A stretch of DNA of 58,982 nucleotides, from assembly GCF_003046545.1 (NCBI RefSeq), contig NZ_QAAA01000015.1:1-58982 (forward strand), in the 5' to 3' direction. The DNA comes from Rhodovulum imhoffii. Its GTDB lineage: Bacteria; Pseudomonadota; Alphaproteobacteria; Rhodobacterales; Rhodobacteraceae. The position numbers were made by a program, and so were the translations under genes. This document shows positions 8,553 to 17,189 of the stretch, piece after piece; the first letter of the stretch is position 1, and each line of letters begins with the position of its first letter. The notes below the pieces were generated by a model that saw nothing but the letters and a program-made list of their open reading frames with translations, was not told the DNA's origin and searched no databases.

Positions 8553-9223
8553 CGCCGCCCCCGCTTCCAGTCGTCGAGCCGGGCGTAGATGGCGACCCCG
8601 ATCCCGCCGAGCGCCACCGCGATGAACACCCAGCGCAACGTGTCGAGATACGGCACCAGCGGCAGGATGGCGGTCTGGGTCTCGGCCAACAAGCTCTGCG
8701 CGACCTCAACACCCGCGGCACCCAGTGTCGCGACACCCGCCGCGCCACCCCCCTTCATCGTGCGGCTGTCGGCCAGCACCTCCCGCGCGGGCGGCGTCTC
8801 GGATGCAAATGCGGTCGCCCGTACCGGGAACCGCTCGCCCCACTGCCGCGCGGGGCCGAGGTCGACATGCATGAAGCCCGAGCGCGGGTAGAAGCCGAAG
8901 CCGAGGAACCCGACCTCGCGCGCCGCAGCCTCGAACGCCACCGGGTCGTGGTTCGCCATGGCAATGTCGAAGGCTGCGCCGTCAAGGTGCTTGGAGCGGG
9001 TCGCGCCGCCCACGGCGCGGTTGTGCTCGGGGCTGCGATACGCGGAGCGGACGATCAGCGGCTTGCCCAGCCGGTCGCGCAGCGCCTGCAGCTTGTCGAG
9101 CGCGGGCCCGTTGACGAGCAGCTTGCCTGTGCCCCGGCAGGCAATCTCGGCGGGGGAGAAGTTGGGCCAGCGCCAGGTGCCCTCAGGCACGTCGCGCCAG
9201 TGACGGTGGAAGGTCGTGTTCAC
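8549..9223 (-). CDS. Endolysin, peptidase M15 family, with C-terminal membrane anchor
   Basis: A 224-residue protein. The first two thirds form an M15_3-type zinc peptidase that cleaves peptide cross-links in peptidoglycan. Metal ligands are visible in SKHLDGAAFDIA (H and D) and GFMHVDLG (H), with VRSAYRSPEHN upstream. After a Ser/Gly/Ala-rich linker there is one transmembrane segment (LRWVFIAVALGGIGVAIYA) near the C-terminus, so the enzyme may be membrane-tethered. I chose the GTG at 9223 because GGAGGA lies 4 bases before it. A hairpin terminator sits just upstream. Confidence 0.85.
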   Translation of the reverse strand: MNTTFHRHWRDVPEGTWRWPNFSPAEIACRGTGKLLVNGPALDKLQALRDRLGKPLIVRSAYRSPEHNRAVGGATRSKHLDGAAFDIAMANHDPVAFEAAAREVGFLGFGFYPRSGFMHVDLGPARQWGERFPVRATAFASETPPAREVLADSRTMKGGGAAGVATLGAAGVEVAQSLLAETQTAILPLVPYLDTLRWVFIAVALGGIGVAIYARLDDWKRGRR

Positions 9224-9233
9224 GGGGTCCTCC

Positions 9234-9263
9234 GAAAACAAAGAACCCGCCTCGAGGGCGGGT
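9234..9263 (-). terminator. Rho-independent terminator before the lysis genes
   Basis: On the minus strand ACCCGCC-CTCGA-GGCGGGT (9263-9245) forms a perfect 7-bp stem followed by TTCTTTGTTTT. It lies between the DUF6127 gene and the endolysin start, so lysis-gene expression probably depends on read-through or antitermination. Confidence 0.75.
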
Positions 9264-9305
9264 CATTGCGGGCTGATGAATTGATGAATGCGGAATGGTG
9301 AGCGA

Positions 9306-9593
9306 CTACGGGCCGCCGCCGAAGATCCTGAGCTTGATGGCGATGCCCGCGAGCAGCGCCAGCATGACCCCGGTGGTGATCATGCGGACGGCGGTCTGCA
9401 TGGCGGTGCGGCGCACCAGGCGGATGCAGTCGACCAGGGAGCGCAGATCACGGATGTCGAGCGCGGCCTCGTCGCCGTCGAGGCCGACATCGGCGAGCGC
9501 GCGCTTCGCGCCTTCCTCGGCCGCCCTCGTCAGGATCGCCTCGAACTCGGCGTCCGGCATGCGCACGAAGCCCTCGGATCGGGGTGGTGTCAT
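9306..9593 (-). CDS. Small membrane protein, DUF6127-like
   Basis: A 95-residue protein. Its acidic N-terminal half contains MPDAEFEAILTRAAEEGAK and DIRDLRSLVDCIRLVR, and one hydrophobic segment (MITTGVMLALLAGIAIKL) follows near the C-terminus. I recognise it as the DUF6127 type commonly found between tail-fibre and lysis genes in Rhodobacteraceae phages. A role in lysis control (a holin-like or endolysin-accessory protein) is possible from position, but nothing in the sequence proves it. Confidence 0.65.
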   Translation of the reverse strand: MTPPRSEGFVRMPDAEFEAILTRAAEEGAKRALADVGLDGDEAALDIRDLRSLVDCIRLVRRTAMQTAVRMITTGVMLALLAGIAIKLRIFGGGP

Positions 9594-9613
9594 CGGGATT
9601 CTCCTTCCGCCGC

Positions 9614-10690
9614 TCAGCCGATCTTGCAGCCCCAGAAGGACGTGTGGTCGGCCGCGAAGTAGCCGTCCGCGACCCGGAAATACCCCTGCAGCTCGACGGT
9701 ATCGCCCGCTGTTAGCGGGACCATCGTCTGCAGCCAGATCGCGGTGGCGAGCGAGACATGGGTGGCGGAGATTTCGCCGAGGGAGCCGCGGATTTCGGTC
9801 GTGCCGTTCAGCACAAGCCGCCCGCGCATGCGGGCCGTGGCGCTGGCGTTGATCTTGTAGAGCAGCGTCGCGCCGAAGAGGTAGGTGCCGTCCACTGGGG
9901 CGACGAAGTGATTGTTCGCGGCGTCGAACGCCCCCTGATCGTTATAGTCGGTGTTGTTCAGCCCGATCTTCGTCCACGTCCCGACGCCGACGTAGTTGTC
10001 GTAGTTGGTATACGCCTTGAACCGGGGCAGCCGGGGCTGGTCGACGATGCCGGTGGCGTTGTCGACACTGAGCCCGTCGAAGAAGGTGCTGCCGTCGGCC
10101 GAGACCGCCAGCCGGAACCTGTCCGAGCCAAAGAGGCCGACCAGCGCCTTGGTCACGAAGCCGGTCTGGAGCGTCAGGCCGAGATCGTCGCCCGCAGCCT
10201 CCTTGTTCATGGTGTAGAAGAGATCGCCGGTCCCGCCCTCAGCCACGGTCTTCGCCGTCCAGAGCGCGGCGTTCAGCTTGGCCGAGAACGGGTTCGACGC
10301 ATCTGCCGTCGTCCCCAGCCCCATTAACGCCATGTTCTGCAGCGCCGCGGGCGTGGTCCCGATCCAGCCCGCGCCGTCGTAGACCAGCAGCAGGCCCTCA
10401 TCCTCGACCCACGCCCGCCAGCCGGTGCGCGGTGGCAGGCGCAGCCAGGCGCCGTCGGTCCAGAGCGCGACGTTCAGGTCCCAGCCCGCCCAGTCGCCGG
10501 TCGCGCCCGACCCGACGATGTAGCGGTCGCCATCGGCGGGCGAGCCGGGCGGCGCGGTCAGGTCCCGGTCGAGAACGGAAAGCTGGACGAGCCCGTCGAG
10601 CAGCCGCAGCGCCTCGTTGTGGGTGACATGCTTCTGGGCCTGCGCCGCCAGGATGTAGGGCAGCAGGAGATGGGTCGTGGCGTCGGACAT
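9614..10690 (-). CDS. Tail protein with DUF2793 and C1q-like C-terminal domain
   Basis: A 358-residue protein. The N-terminal 110 residues match DUF2793 (LLPYILAAQAQKHVTHNEAL, then LLDGLVQLSVLDRDL and a W-rich segment ending YDGAGWI). The last 140 residues form a beta-rich domain of C1q/TNF type (HFVAPVDGTYLFGATLLYK, RGRLVLNGTTEIRGS). DUF2793 attaches to phage or GTA tails, and the C1q-like head would be the receptor-binding trimer. It lies directly downstream of the baseplate genes and is the best candidate for a host-recognition fibre. Confidence 0.78.
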   Translation of the reverse strand: MSDATTHLLLPYILAAQAQKHVTHNEALRLLDGLVQLSVLDRDLTAPPGSPADGDRYIVGSGATGDWAGWDLNVALWTDGAWLRLPPRTGWRAWVEDEGLLLVYDGAGWIGTTPAALQNMALMGLGTTADASNPFSAKLNAALWTAKTVAEGGTGDLFYTMNKEAAGDDLGLTLQTGFVTKALVGLFGSDRFRLAVSADGSTFFDGLSVDNATGIVDQPRLPRFKAYTNYDNYVGVGTWTKIGLNNTDYNDQGAFDAANNHFVAPVDGTYLFGATLLYKINASATARMRGRLVLNGTTEIRGSLGEISATHVSLATAIWLQTMVPLTAGDTVELQGYFRVADGYFAADHTSFWGCKIG

Positions 10691-10712
10691 GGGCGGTCTC
10701 CAGAACGAGGAA

Positions 10713-10735
10713 CGCCGCCTGCATGGCAGGCGGCG
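10713..10735. repeat. Perfect 10-bp stem hairpin between tail genes
   Basis: CGCCGCCTGC (10713-10722), loop ATG, then GCAGGCGGCG (10726-10735). It lies 22 bp upstream of the DUF2793 gene start on the minus-strand transcript. It has no T-run, so it is more likely an RNA processing or attenuation structure than a classical terminator. Confidence 0.7.
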
Positions 10736-10765
10736 AACAGTGGCGCGGCGGCGGGCGGTGGTGGG

Positions 10766-11146
10766 CTACCCGCGTTCGGGTTTGTCTGCCGGAATGGCCG
10801 AGAGAACCGGGTCAGGCTTCGGCGCGTCCCACTTCGCGGTCATCGCGGCCCAGCGATCAATCTCGGCCCGAAAAGCGGGATCGTCGATCCGCAGATGGAA
10901 GGTGTAGAGCCGGTCCACGATCTCGCGCATCAGCGCGCGCATCTCGTCGTCACTGATCCGCGAGACCTCGGACCACGGAATGCGTCTTCCTGCAGCGTCC
11001 ACCACGACAACGTCGCTGCCGTCACCAGCTTGCGAGACCGGCGTCAGGCCGGCATGCAGGGTCTCGAGCTGTGTGTTGCGCACGCAGGCCACGGCCATCA
11101 CTCTGGCAAGCTGGGCGGCAATCCTGTCTTCGTCTTCGGGGCGCAT
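10766..11146 (-). CDS. Phage protein of unknown function
   Basis: A 126-residue soluble protein between the baseplate protein and the DUF2793 fibre protein. It has a helical N-terminus (MRPEDEDRIAAQLARVMAVAC), a short beta segment (GDGSDVVVVDAAGRRIPWSEV) and a helical, charged C-terminal half (DDEMRALMREIVDRLYTFHLRI) ending in a proline-rich tail. I do not recognise a domain. The position suggests a baseplate or fibre accessory or assembly protein. Composition and codon use match its neighbours. Confidence 0.6.
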   Translation of the reverse strand: MRPEDEDRIAAQLARVMAVACVRNTQLETLHAGLTPVSQAGDGSDVVVVDAAGRRIPWSEVSRISDDEMRALMREIVDRLYTFHLRIDDPAFRAEIDRWAAMTAKWDAPKPDPVLSAIPADKPERG

Positions 11147-11199
11147 GTCCCGAGCCTACGCCGGAGAGTGCGCAACCGGCCAGAACTCATTGCGCCACC

Positions 11200-14100
11200 T
11201 CAGAAGCTCAGCGTCACGGTCTTGGGCGCGCCTCGCCCGACGAGGGCGGAGAGCTGGAAGATGCGAATGTCGAGCGTGTCGCCGGCATGGAGCAGCGCGC
11301 CCCAGTCGGCGGTCTGCTGGGCGGCGGTGTAAATGGCGCTGGTGGTGGCGGTGCTCAGCGGCCGTTTCACGGCAGCGCCGTCGAGGATCTCGACCTCGTA
11401 GGTCTCGGATTCCTCGGCCAGCGGCACCTCGACCGCACCCCAGCTGTCGGCAGCAAGAGCCCTAGACCGGCGTGTCCAGCGGATGGTGAAATCGCCGGGC
11501 GAGTGCGGCGTGCGCCAAGGCTGCGCTACATGGGCGACGGAGAACGGCCGCAGCCCGATGCCCGCCGGCGCGAAGGCCTGCGCGACATAGGTCTCGTCGC
11601 TGACCGACCGGCTTGCGGGGCCGACGCGCCAGTTCCACGGGATGCCGAGATCGGCTTCGGCGCTCGGCAAGGAGGCAAGGCTGTCGTCGAGTACTACCAC
11701 CTGCGCCCCAGCGAGCGTCGGATTTCCCATGGCGCCTTCGGTGCCGCGCTGGCCCCGCAGGAGTCTGGTCAGGCGATACCGGCCTGGGCCGATCAGTTCC
11801 GCCGCGCCTGCCTGGACGATCTCCCAAACACCTGACGCACTCTCGATGGCGAGCGCGTTCGCCCCGCCGAACAGGGTCAGGTCAGTGACGCTTTCCAGCG
11901 TGCCGGTGAGCAGATCGACATTAAGCACGTTGCCGAGGTCGAAGCGCGACGTCGGCCCTGCGTAGAAGTCCGAGACCAGTGTCCCCATCCGGGCACGACC
12001 GCCAAATGTGGTCAGCAGCTCAAACCCGTCCGTCGATGGACTGCGGAACACGGCCATCTCGCCCGGCCAGGGAACGGCATGGGCAGCGATCAACGGCCGG
12101 TGCTGGGGCTGATCCTCCGTGAGCTGTGGCAAGTTCATCAACAGCACCTCGGGTGCGCCGAACACTACGGTCTTTGAGAGCGAGGACGGTCTTGGCGATC
12201 CGGGTGGCAGGTCGTGGGCCTCGCGATCCTGGCGGACGGCTTCGATGCCTCGCGCCTCAGCATCCGCAATGGAGACCAACCGCAGCGGGGTGTGCTGCCC
12301 GTCATGGGCGAGCGTCACGACATCGGCCGGATCAAGCGCCAGTCGCGACGGCGGCAGACGAAACGCTGCTGTTTCTCGCCCGGTCCACGCTTCCATCAGC
12401 GCGCGGCGGCAGCGGCGCTCGGCCTCCTCGGGCGGCACTGCCATGGGGAAGGACTCGGAGGCGATCCGCTTCGTGTCGACCGTGATGCGCCGGGCCTCGA
12501 CCTGCGCGGCCTCGTAATCCTCGTCGGCGCGAGCGACCTTCCATTTCAGGGCCTGCGGCAGCTCCGTCTCCTGGCCACGGGTCAGCTCGAGAACCTCGCC
12601 TTCGCGCGCGGCGACGAGATCGTCCGGCGAAACGCTCGCCACCGCCGCCCTGCCGCGCATGACGAAGCGGATCACGCCCTCGGTCTCGACCGCGTCGAAG
12701 CCAAAATGGTGCGACAGCGTGGTGATCGAGGCCCGCGGGCTCTCCAGCGCGCCGATGGCGTAGCCCTCGACCGCGCCCCAGAGGCCGGTAACGTCGATCC
12801 GTTCCTCGGGCAATCCTGCGCGCAGACAGAGATGCCGGACCAGCGCCGCCAAAGACACTGCCCCGAGGCGTCCGGTCAACCAATGCCCCAGCCGCCAGTT
12901 CGCGCCGTCGGTCCAGACGTCGGTCAGCGCCGGAAAGAACGGATAGGGCCGCGCGTCCCAGGTCCAGGCGGCGCATTCGGGGACATGGACCATGCGCCCG
13001 CCGTAGACGGACGAGACCGGGTTGTTCGCAGCCTCGCCCCACCAGAGGTATGTCGCCTCGAGATAGGCGCGCTGGATGGCGTCATCGCGCCAGCCCCGCG
13101 AGAAATGCGGCGTGAAGCTCTCCGACGACTTGGGATCGAAGAAGACGTTCGGCTGATTCGTGCCGCGGTCGATGGCCGGGCAGCCCAGCTCGGTGAACCA
13201 GATCGGCTTGGACTGCGGCGCCCACGCCGTCGGCGTGCCGCTCTCCACCCCACCGGGGCGATCGTAATGCGCATTCGACCACCAGGCGCGGAGGTCCTTG
13301 TAGCGAAAGACCCACGGCTTGCTGGCCGCACCGTCTGTGATCGGCGTACGGACCTGCGCGGAGCGGTCGACCGCGCTGGCGTAGAACCAGTCGAAGCCCT
13401 CGCCGCCCACGATGTTCCCCTGCAGGTAGGCCCGGTCGTAGATCGCGGGCCAGCCCTCGGCCGCGTCCGCATGCTCGAACCCGTCCCGCCAGTCCGACAG
13501 CGGCATATAATTGTCGATCCCAATGAAATCGATCTCCGGATCGGCCCAGAGCGGATCGAGATGGAAGAACACATCACCGCTGCCGTCACCCGGCTGGTGC
13601 CCGAAGTATTCCGACCAGTCGGCCGCATAGCCGATCTTCGTGCCGGACCCAAGGATCGACCGCACATCCGCGAGAAGGTCCCGATATGCCTGCACGGCCG
13701 GATAGGTGGCCGCGCCCGAGCGGATCGTCGTCAGCCCAGGCATTTCGGTGCCGATCAGGAACGCGTCGACCCCGCCCGCCGCCGCGCAGAGATGAGCATA
13801 GTGTAACACCATGCGGCGCAGACCCCAGTCGTCGGATGGCCCGGTCCACGAAACCGACTGACCCGAAACGTTGAAGCTCGCGGGCGTGGCCGCGCCGAAC
13901 AGAGCCGCGACCTGGCTTGCGGCCGTGGCAGTCTTGTCCACGGTCCCGGTGTAGCCAGCAGCCGGGGAACAGGTGATCCGGCCTCGCCAAGGGAACGCGG
14001 GCTGGCCGGTCTCGGTGGCATTGTCGGAATACGGATTCGGCAACGCGTTGTCCGGCGGAACGTCCATCAGGATGAACGGATAGAAAGTGACCCGCAGCCC

Positions 14101-15168
14101 GCGCGCCTTCATCTCTTGGATCGCCTGGACCACCGCGAAATCAGCGGGCGTGCCGCCATAGACGGGGCGATCCTGATCGTCGCGGCTGACCAGAAAGGCC
14201 TTCGCCCGGCTGACGCCATTCACGGACCAGGTCGACGGCGTGGTCGATTTCGCGGTCACCTCGACGCCGGGCCGCACCTTGCAGTTTCCCGCGCGCAGAT
14301 CGTCTCCGAACCAAGCCACGACCAGCGAAACGCTTTCGACCTTTGGGGCCATGGCCTTCAGTCGGTCCAGCGCCACCACCATGTCGGCGGTGTCAGTCAG
14401 TGCGTTGAGGTTCTCGGGCTCGGACGACCCGCCGCCGCCCTTCCGGATGCCCTGCGTGGCATAGGCGAACTCACCTGATGCCGGGATCATGGTGACCGCT
14501 CGCGTCAGGCCCTCTGCCGTGTCTGGATCGGCGAGCGGGCGGAAGACCTCAAAACTCAGCTGCGGGATGCGATTGCCGTAGTTGCCGAGCGGCAGATCCT
14601 CGAACACTGCATAGGCGGTGCGGCGATAGGCTGGTGTATTCGCCGCGCCCATCCTCGCGGACATAAACGGATCGGCAGTCTGGCTCTCGTCGCCCGGATA
14701 CCAGCGCCAGGTGATCCCGGCGGTGTCCAGCAGCTTGCCGTCGGCCCAGATCCGACCAATGCCGGTGATCGGCCCCTCGCAGAGTGCGACCGCGAAGCTA
14801 GCATAGTAGAAATACTCGGTGGTTTTGACCTTGCCGCCACCCCCGCCGCCTTTCCCGCCCCCCTGCGTGGTGGTCTTGGTCTCTTCGCGGAAATCCGTCG
14901 CCCAGATGATGTTGCCGCCGATCCGCATGCGGCCATAGAGGCGCGGGATCACCGCTCCTTCGGTGGCCGAGGTGATGCGCAGATTGTCCATCCGCGCGCC
15001 TTCGATCCGTTGGGTCGGCGCCAGTGACGAGATGATCCAGCTGTCGACGACCGATCCGATGGTGGAGCCGATGAAGCCACCAATGGTGGCAGCGTTGACG
15101 CCAAGGATTGCGCCGCCGATGCTGCCGCCAATGGCGGCACCTGCGGCACCGAGAACGAGGGTGGCCAT
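11200..15168 (-). CDS. GTA-type baseplate/host-specificity protein (TIM-barrel domain)
   Basis: A 1322-residue multidomain baseplate protein of the Rhodobacter GTA orfg15 type. It opens with a Gly/Ala-rich membrane-like segment (VLGAAGAAIGGSIGGAILG). A glycine-rich loop precedes YFYYASFAVALCEGPITGIG, which is typical of tail tip proteins. The GTA TIM-barrel-like glycosidase domain lies roughly at residues 430-720 (FLIGTEMPGL, WSEYFG, DFIGIDNYMPLSDW, KPIWFTELGCPAID). A Phage-tail_3-like domain follows (about 780-950), then a beta-rich C-terminus. It sits at the tail tip and probably contacts or degrades the cell envelope. Confidence 0.9.
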   Translation of the reverse strand: MATLVLGAAGAAIGGSIGGAILGVNAATIGGFIGSTIGSVVDSWIISSLAPTQRIEGARMDNLRITSATEGAVIPRLYGRMRIGGNIIWATDFREETKTTTQGGGKGGGGGGKVKTTEYFYYASFAVALCEGPITGIGRIWADGKLLDTAGITWRWYPGDESQTADPFMSARMGAANTPAYRRTAYAVFEDLPLGNYGNRIPQLSFEVFRPLADPDTAEGLTRAVTMIPASGEFAYATQGIRKGGGGSSEPENLNALTDTADMVVALDRLKAMAPKVESVSLVVAWFGDDLRAGNCKVRPGVEVTAKSTTPSTWSVNGVSRAKAFLVSRDDQDRPVYGGTPADFAVVQAIQEMKARGLRVTFYPFILMDVPPDNALPNPYSDNATETGQPAFPWRGRITCSPAAGYTGTVDKTATAASQVAALFGAATPASFNVSGQSVSWTGPSDDWGLRRMVLHYAHLCAAAGGVDAFLIGTEMPGLTTIRSGAATYPAVQAYRDLLADVRSILGSGTKIGYAADWSEYFGHQPGDGSGDVFFHLDPLWADPEIDFIGIDNYMPLSDWRDGFEHADAAEGWPAIYDRAYLQGNIVGGEGFDWFYASAVDRSAQVRTPITDGAASKPWVFRYKDLRAWWSNAHYDRPGGVESGTPTAWAPQSKPIWFTELGCPAIDRGTNQPNVFFDPKSSESFTPHFSRGWRDDAIQRAYLEATYLWWGEAANNPVSSVYGGRMVHVPECAAWTWDARPYPFFPALTDVWTDGANWRLGHWLTGRLGAVSLAALVRHLCLRAGLPEERIDVTGLWGAVEGYAIGALESPRASITTLSHHFGFDAVETEGVIRFVMRGRAAVASVSPDDLVAAREGEVLELTRGQETELPQALKWKVARADEDYEAAQVEARRITVDTKRIASESFPMAVPPEEAERRCRRALMEAWTGRETAAFRLPPSRLALDPADVVTLAHDGQHTPLRLVSIADAEARGIEAVRQDREAHDLPPGSPRPSSLSKTVVFGAPEVLLMNLPQLTEDQPQHRPLIAAHAVPWPGEMAVFRSPSTDGFELLTTFGGRARMGTLVSDFYAGPTSRFDLGNVLNVDLLTGTLESVTDLTLFGGANALAIESASGVWEIVQAGAAELIGPGRYRLTRLLRGQRGTEGAMGNPTLAGAQVVVLDDSLASLPSAEADLGIPWNWRVGPASRSVSDETYVAQAFAPAGIGLRPFSVAHVAQPWRTPHSPGDFTIRWTRRSRALAADSWGAVEVPLAEESETYEVEILDGAAVKRPLSTATTSAIYTAAQQTADWGALLHAGDTLDIRIFQLSALVGRGAPKTVTLSF

Positions 15169-15177
15169 GTCGGGGTC

Positions 15178-15624
15178 TCAGCGCAGCGGGAACAGGAAGG
15201 CGAAGACGATGCGCCGCCGCCAGGATTGGGTGAGCGGTTCCTCGATCACGCCGAGCCGCTCGTAGGCGTGGAGGAAACTGTCAGGGCCGGTAAGGATTCC
15301 AACATGCTTGGCGATGGCGCGCGGCATCATGCGGAACAGCACCAGCGCGCCGGGACCGGCATCTGCGGAAGGTACCTCGATCATCAGGGCGCGCGCGCCT
15401 TCCGCCAGCACCTCTCGCGGGCCGGTCTCGCCCCAGTCGCGGCTGTAGGGCGGGATCGGGAACGGCTCGGGTCCGACCACTTCGCGCCAGACGCCCCGGG
15501 CCAGCCCGAGGCAATCGCAGCCGACGCCGCGCAGGCTCGCCTGGTCGTGGTACGGCGTGCCGAGCCAGGAGCGTGCGACGGCGACGACGCTTGCGGGGTC
15601 GGCCGATGCGAGGAGTTGCGTCAC
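15178..15624 (-). CDS. NlpC/P60-type tail peptidase (GTA g14-like)
   Basis: A 148-residue NlpC/P60 cysteine peptidase of the phage/GTA tail group. The nucleophile Cys is in GVGCDCLGLARGVW, the catalytic His in AIAKHVGIL, and the fold's opening helix is VVAVARSWLGTPYH. It would cut peptidoglycan peptides as the tail enters the periplasm. It lies between the DUF2163 hub protein (ATGA overlap at its start) and the TIM-barrel baseplate protein, exactly as in GTA clusters. Confidence 0.88.
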   Translation of the reverse strand: MTQLLASADPASVVAVARSWLGTPYHDQASLRGVGCDCLGLARGVWREVVGPEPFPIPPYSRDWGETGPREVLAEGARALMIEVPSADAGPGALVLFRMMPRAIAKHVGILTGPDSFLHAYERLGVIEEPLTQSWRRRIVFAFLFPLR

Positions 15625-16505
15625 AACACACCTCCCTCGTGGCCGCCATCCTTCGTGGCGTAGCGGAGAACTGCGTCCTGGCCCGGGATGTGCGGGAAGC
15701 CGCGGAAGTTGGCGGTGTTGGCGAACTTCGCGCCACAGGTCTCGATCCGCTTGTCGCAGCCCGCGCGGATGGTGAATGCGTCAGCTTCGACGATCGCACG
15801 AACCGGGGCTTCGAGCAGTGTGAGGACTGCGATGCCGTCGGTCACGTCATGGCCGAGAACCTCGGCTCGACGCCCCGCGTTCGCGCCGCTCGTCCATTCG
15901 ATGGTGCCGAAGGTGAACCAGCCGGAGGTGAAGCCGCTGAGCCCCGAGGCGGTGAAGGCCCGATTCCGCAGTAGGTCGATCACGGCGCCCGTCGCCTTAT
16001 ACGCGGGGTCCTCTAGATCGACGCCGCATCGCGGATCCCCGAGCGCCGCGTCGCAGGTCGCCTGGAAGGTCCGCCCGACTGTCTGACCGAGCACATGCGC
16101 GAGCGAGCGGACCTCGGCGACGAAGGCCAGACGCCCACGCCGGATTTGCCCGATGGCTCCCCGCCGCATCAGCACGCGCTGGCCGGTGTCGGCCCAGTTG
16201 ACCCGCCAGACCTCGACCTCGGCGTTGTCCCAGCGGCCATCGAGTATGTCGGTTTCGGTGATCCGGTCCGAGGTCAGCACGCCCTCCGCGTCCTGCGCGT
16301 CGACCGACAGGTCGGAGCCGGAGCGAACCTCGGACGCGGTCAGGCCGCTTTCCGGCTCGAAGTCGCTACCATCGAAGCTGAGTGTCCGGTCGTGGTCTGT
16401 GAAACCAAAGGTCACGCTGTCCGCGCGAAGGATCCGCCAGCACCAGGCGAGCGTTGTTGTCCCATCGTCGAGATGCGCTTGCAGATCGGGATTGATGTTT
16501 TTCAT
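15621..16505 (-). CDS. Baseplate hub protein, DUF2163 (GTA g13-like)
   Basis: A 294-residue hub protein of the DUF2163/phage_BR0599 type. The N-terminal part has TLAWCWRILRADSVTFGFTD, and ADTGQRVLMRRGAIGQIRRG lies in the middle. Four conserved cysteines (TCDAALGDPRCGVD and GCDKRIETCGAKF) fit the metal or Fe-S site described for this family. It connects the tail tube to the TIM-barrel protein. It overlaps the DUF2460 stop and the peptidase start by 4 bp each, which implies coupled translation. Confidence 0.88.
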   Translation of the reverse strand: MKNINPDLQAHLDDGTTTLAWCWRILRADSVTFGFTDHDRTLSFDGSDFEPESGLTASEVRSGSDLSVDAQDAEGVLTSDRITETDILDGRWDNAEVEVWRVNWADTGQRVLMRRGAIGQIRRGRLAFVAEVRSLAHVLGQTVGRTFQATCDAALGDPRCGVDLEDPAYKATGAVIDLLRNRAFTASGLSGFTSGWFTFGTIEWTSGANAGRRAEVLGHDVTDGIAVLTLLEAPVRAIVEADAFTIRAGCDKRIETCGAKFANTANFRGFPHIPGQDAVLRYATKDGGHEGGVL

Positions 16506-17128
16506 CGCCGGATCTCCAGAAGCGGGATGGAGGTGATCGAGCCCAGCCGCTCGAGATCAAGCGTCACGTCGAGCACGTCGGTGTCGAAGCGGACGGGTAC
16601 GTCGAACTGGAAGCCCGCTGTGACGGCGATGCCAGCGCCCGGCGCAGCGCTGAAGGTGACGACGCCGGTCGTGGTGTCGACCGACCAGCCCGAGGGCTGG
16701 TCGACGCCACCGAGGGCGATACGCACGGTTCCCACCACCGGCTTCGCAATGGCGCGCGTCCAGGATTGCGCGCCGGACGTGTAGTGCTTCATCAGCTGGA
16801 AGGCGGTCGTGGTGCCGTCGCCTGTACTAATCGACTGATCGGTGGGCGACGGCGTGCCCGAGGGAAGGCAGGACTTGTGATCGGCCCAGTCCTTGAACCG
16901 GAAGCCGTGCAGGCGGCCGTTCCGCGCCTCGAAGAACGCCACGACGGCCGCGAGATCGTCCGCGCGGCGGATGCCGTAAGCGACATCGTAGCGGCGGCGC
17001 GAGTTGGCCCAGCTGGCGTTGCGCTCCTCGTCGCCGCTGGCCAGTTCGACGATCTGGGTGCGGCGTTCCGGCCCGCCGCGTGCGCCCCGGCTGATATTGT
17101 CGGGAAACCGGACCTCGTGAAACGCCAT
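16502..17128 (-). CDS. Distal tail protein, DUF2460 (GTA g12-like)
   Basis: A 208-residue distal-tail protein. It opens MAFHEVRFPDNISRGARGG, the hallmark start of DUF2460/TIGR02217 proteins, and continues with ELASGDEERNASWANSRRRY and FFEARNGRLHGFRFKDWAD. I chose the ATG at 17128 because a GGAG lies 6-7 bases before it and the conserved domain begins there. The frame is open further upstream but that part is not conserved. It forms the ring between the tape-measure/tail-tube end and the hub. Confidence 0.9.
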   Translation of the reverse strand: MAFHEVRFPDNISRGARGGPERRTQIVELASGDEERNASWANSRRRYDVAYGIRRADDLAAVVAFFEARNGRLHGFRFKDWADHKSCLPSGTPSPTDQSISTGDGTTTAFQLMKHYTSGAQSWTRAIAKPVVGTVRIALGGVDQPSGWSVDTTTGVVTFSAAPGAGIAVTAGFQFDVPVRFDTDVLDVTLDLERLGSITSIPLLEIRR

Positions 17129-17157
17129 CAAGTTTCTCCTTGGTTCGTGCTCTGGCA

Positions 17158-17182
17158 CCCGCAACCGGTTCCCACTTGCGGG
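17158..17182. repeat. Hairpin between tape measure and distal tail genes
   Basis: CCCGCAA (17158-17164) and TTGCGGG (17176-17182) form a 7-bp stem with an 11-nt loop in the 61-bp gap after the tape-measure stop. There is no T-run. Confidence 0.5.
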
Positions 17183-17189
17183 GTCGCAC

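Noticed and set aside
12214-13806. Long plus-strand open frame (530 codons), and similar ones at 17379-19175, 26611-28383, 28526-30556 and 39756-42029
   Set aside because: Each lies antisense to a well-supported phage gene in GC-rich DNA, has Arg/Gly/Asp-heavy unstructured content and no ribosome-binding site; these are composition shadows.
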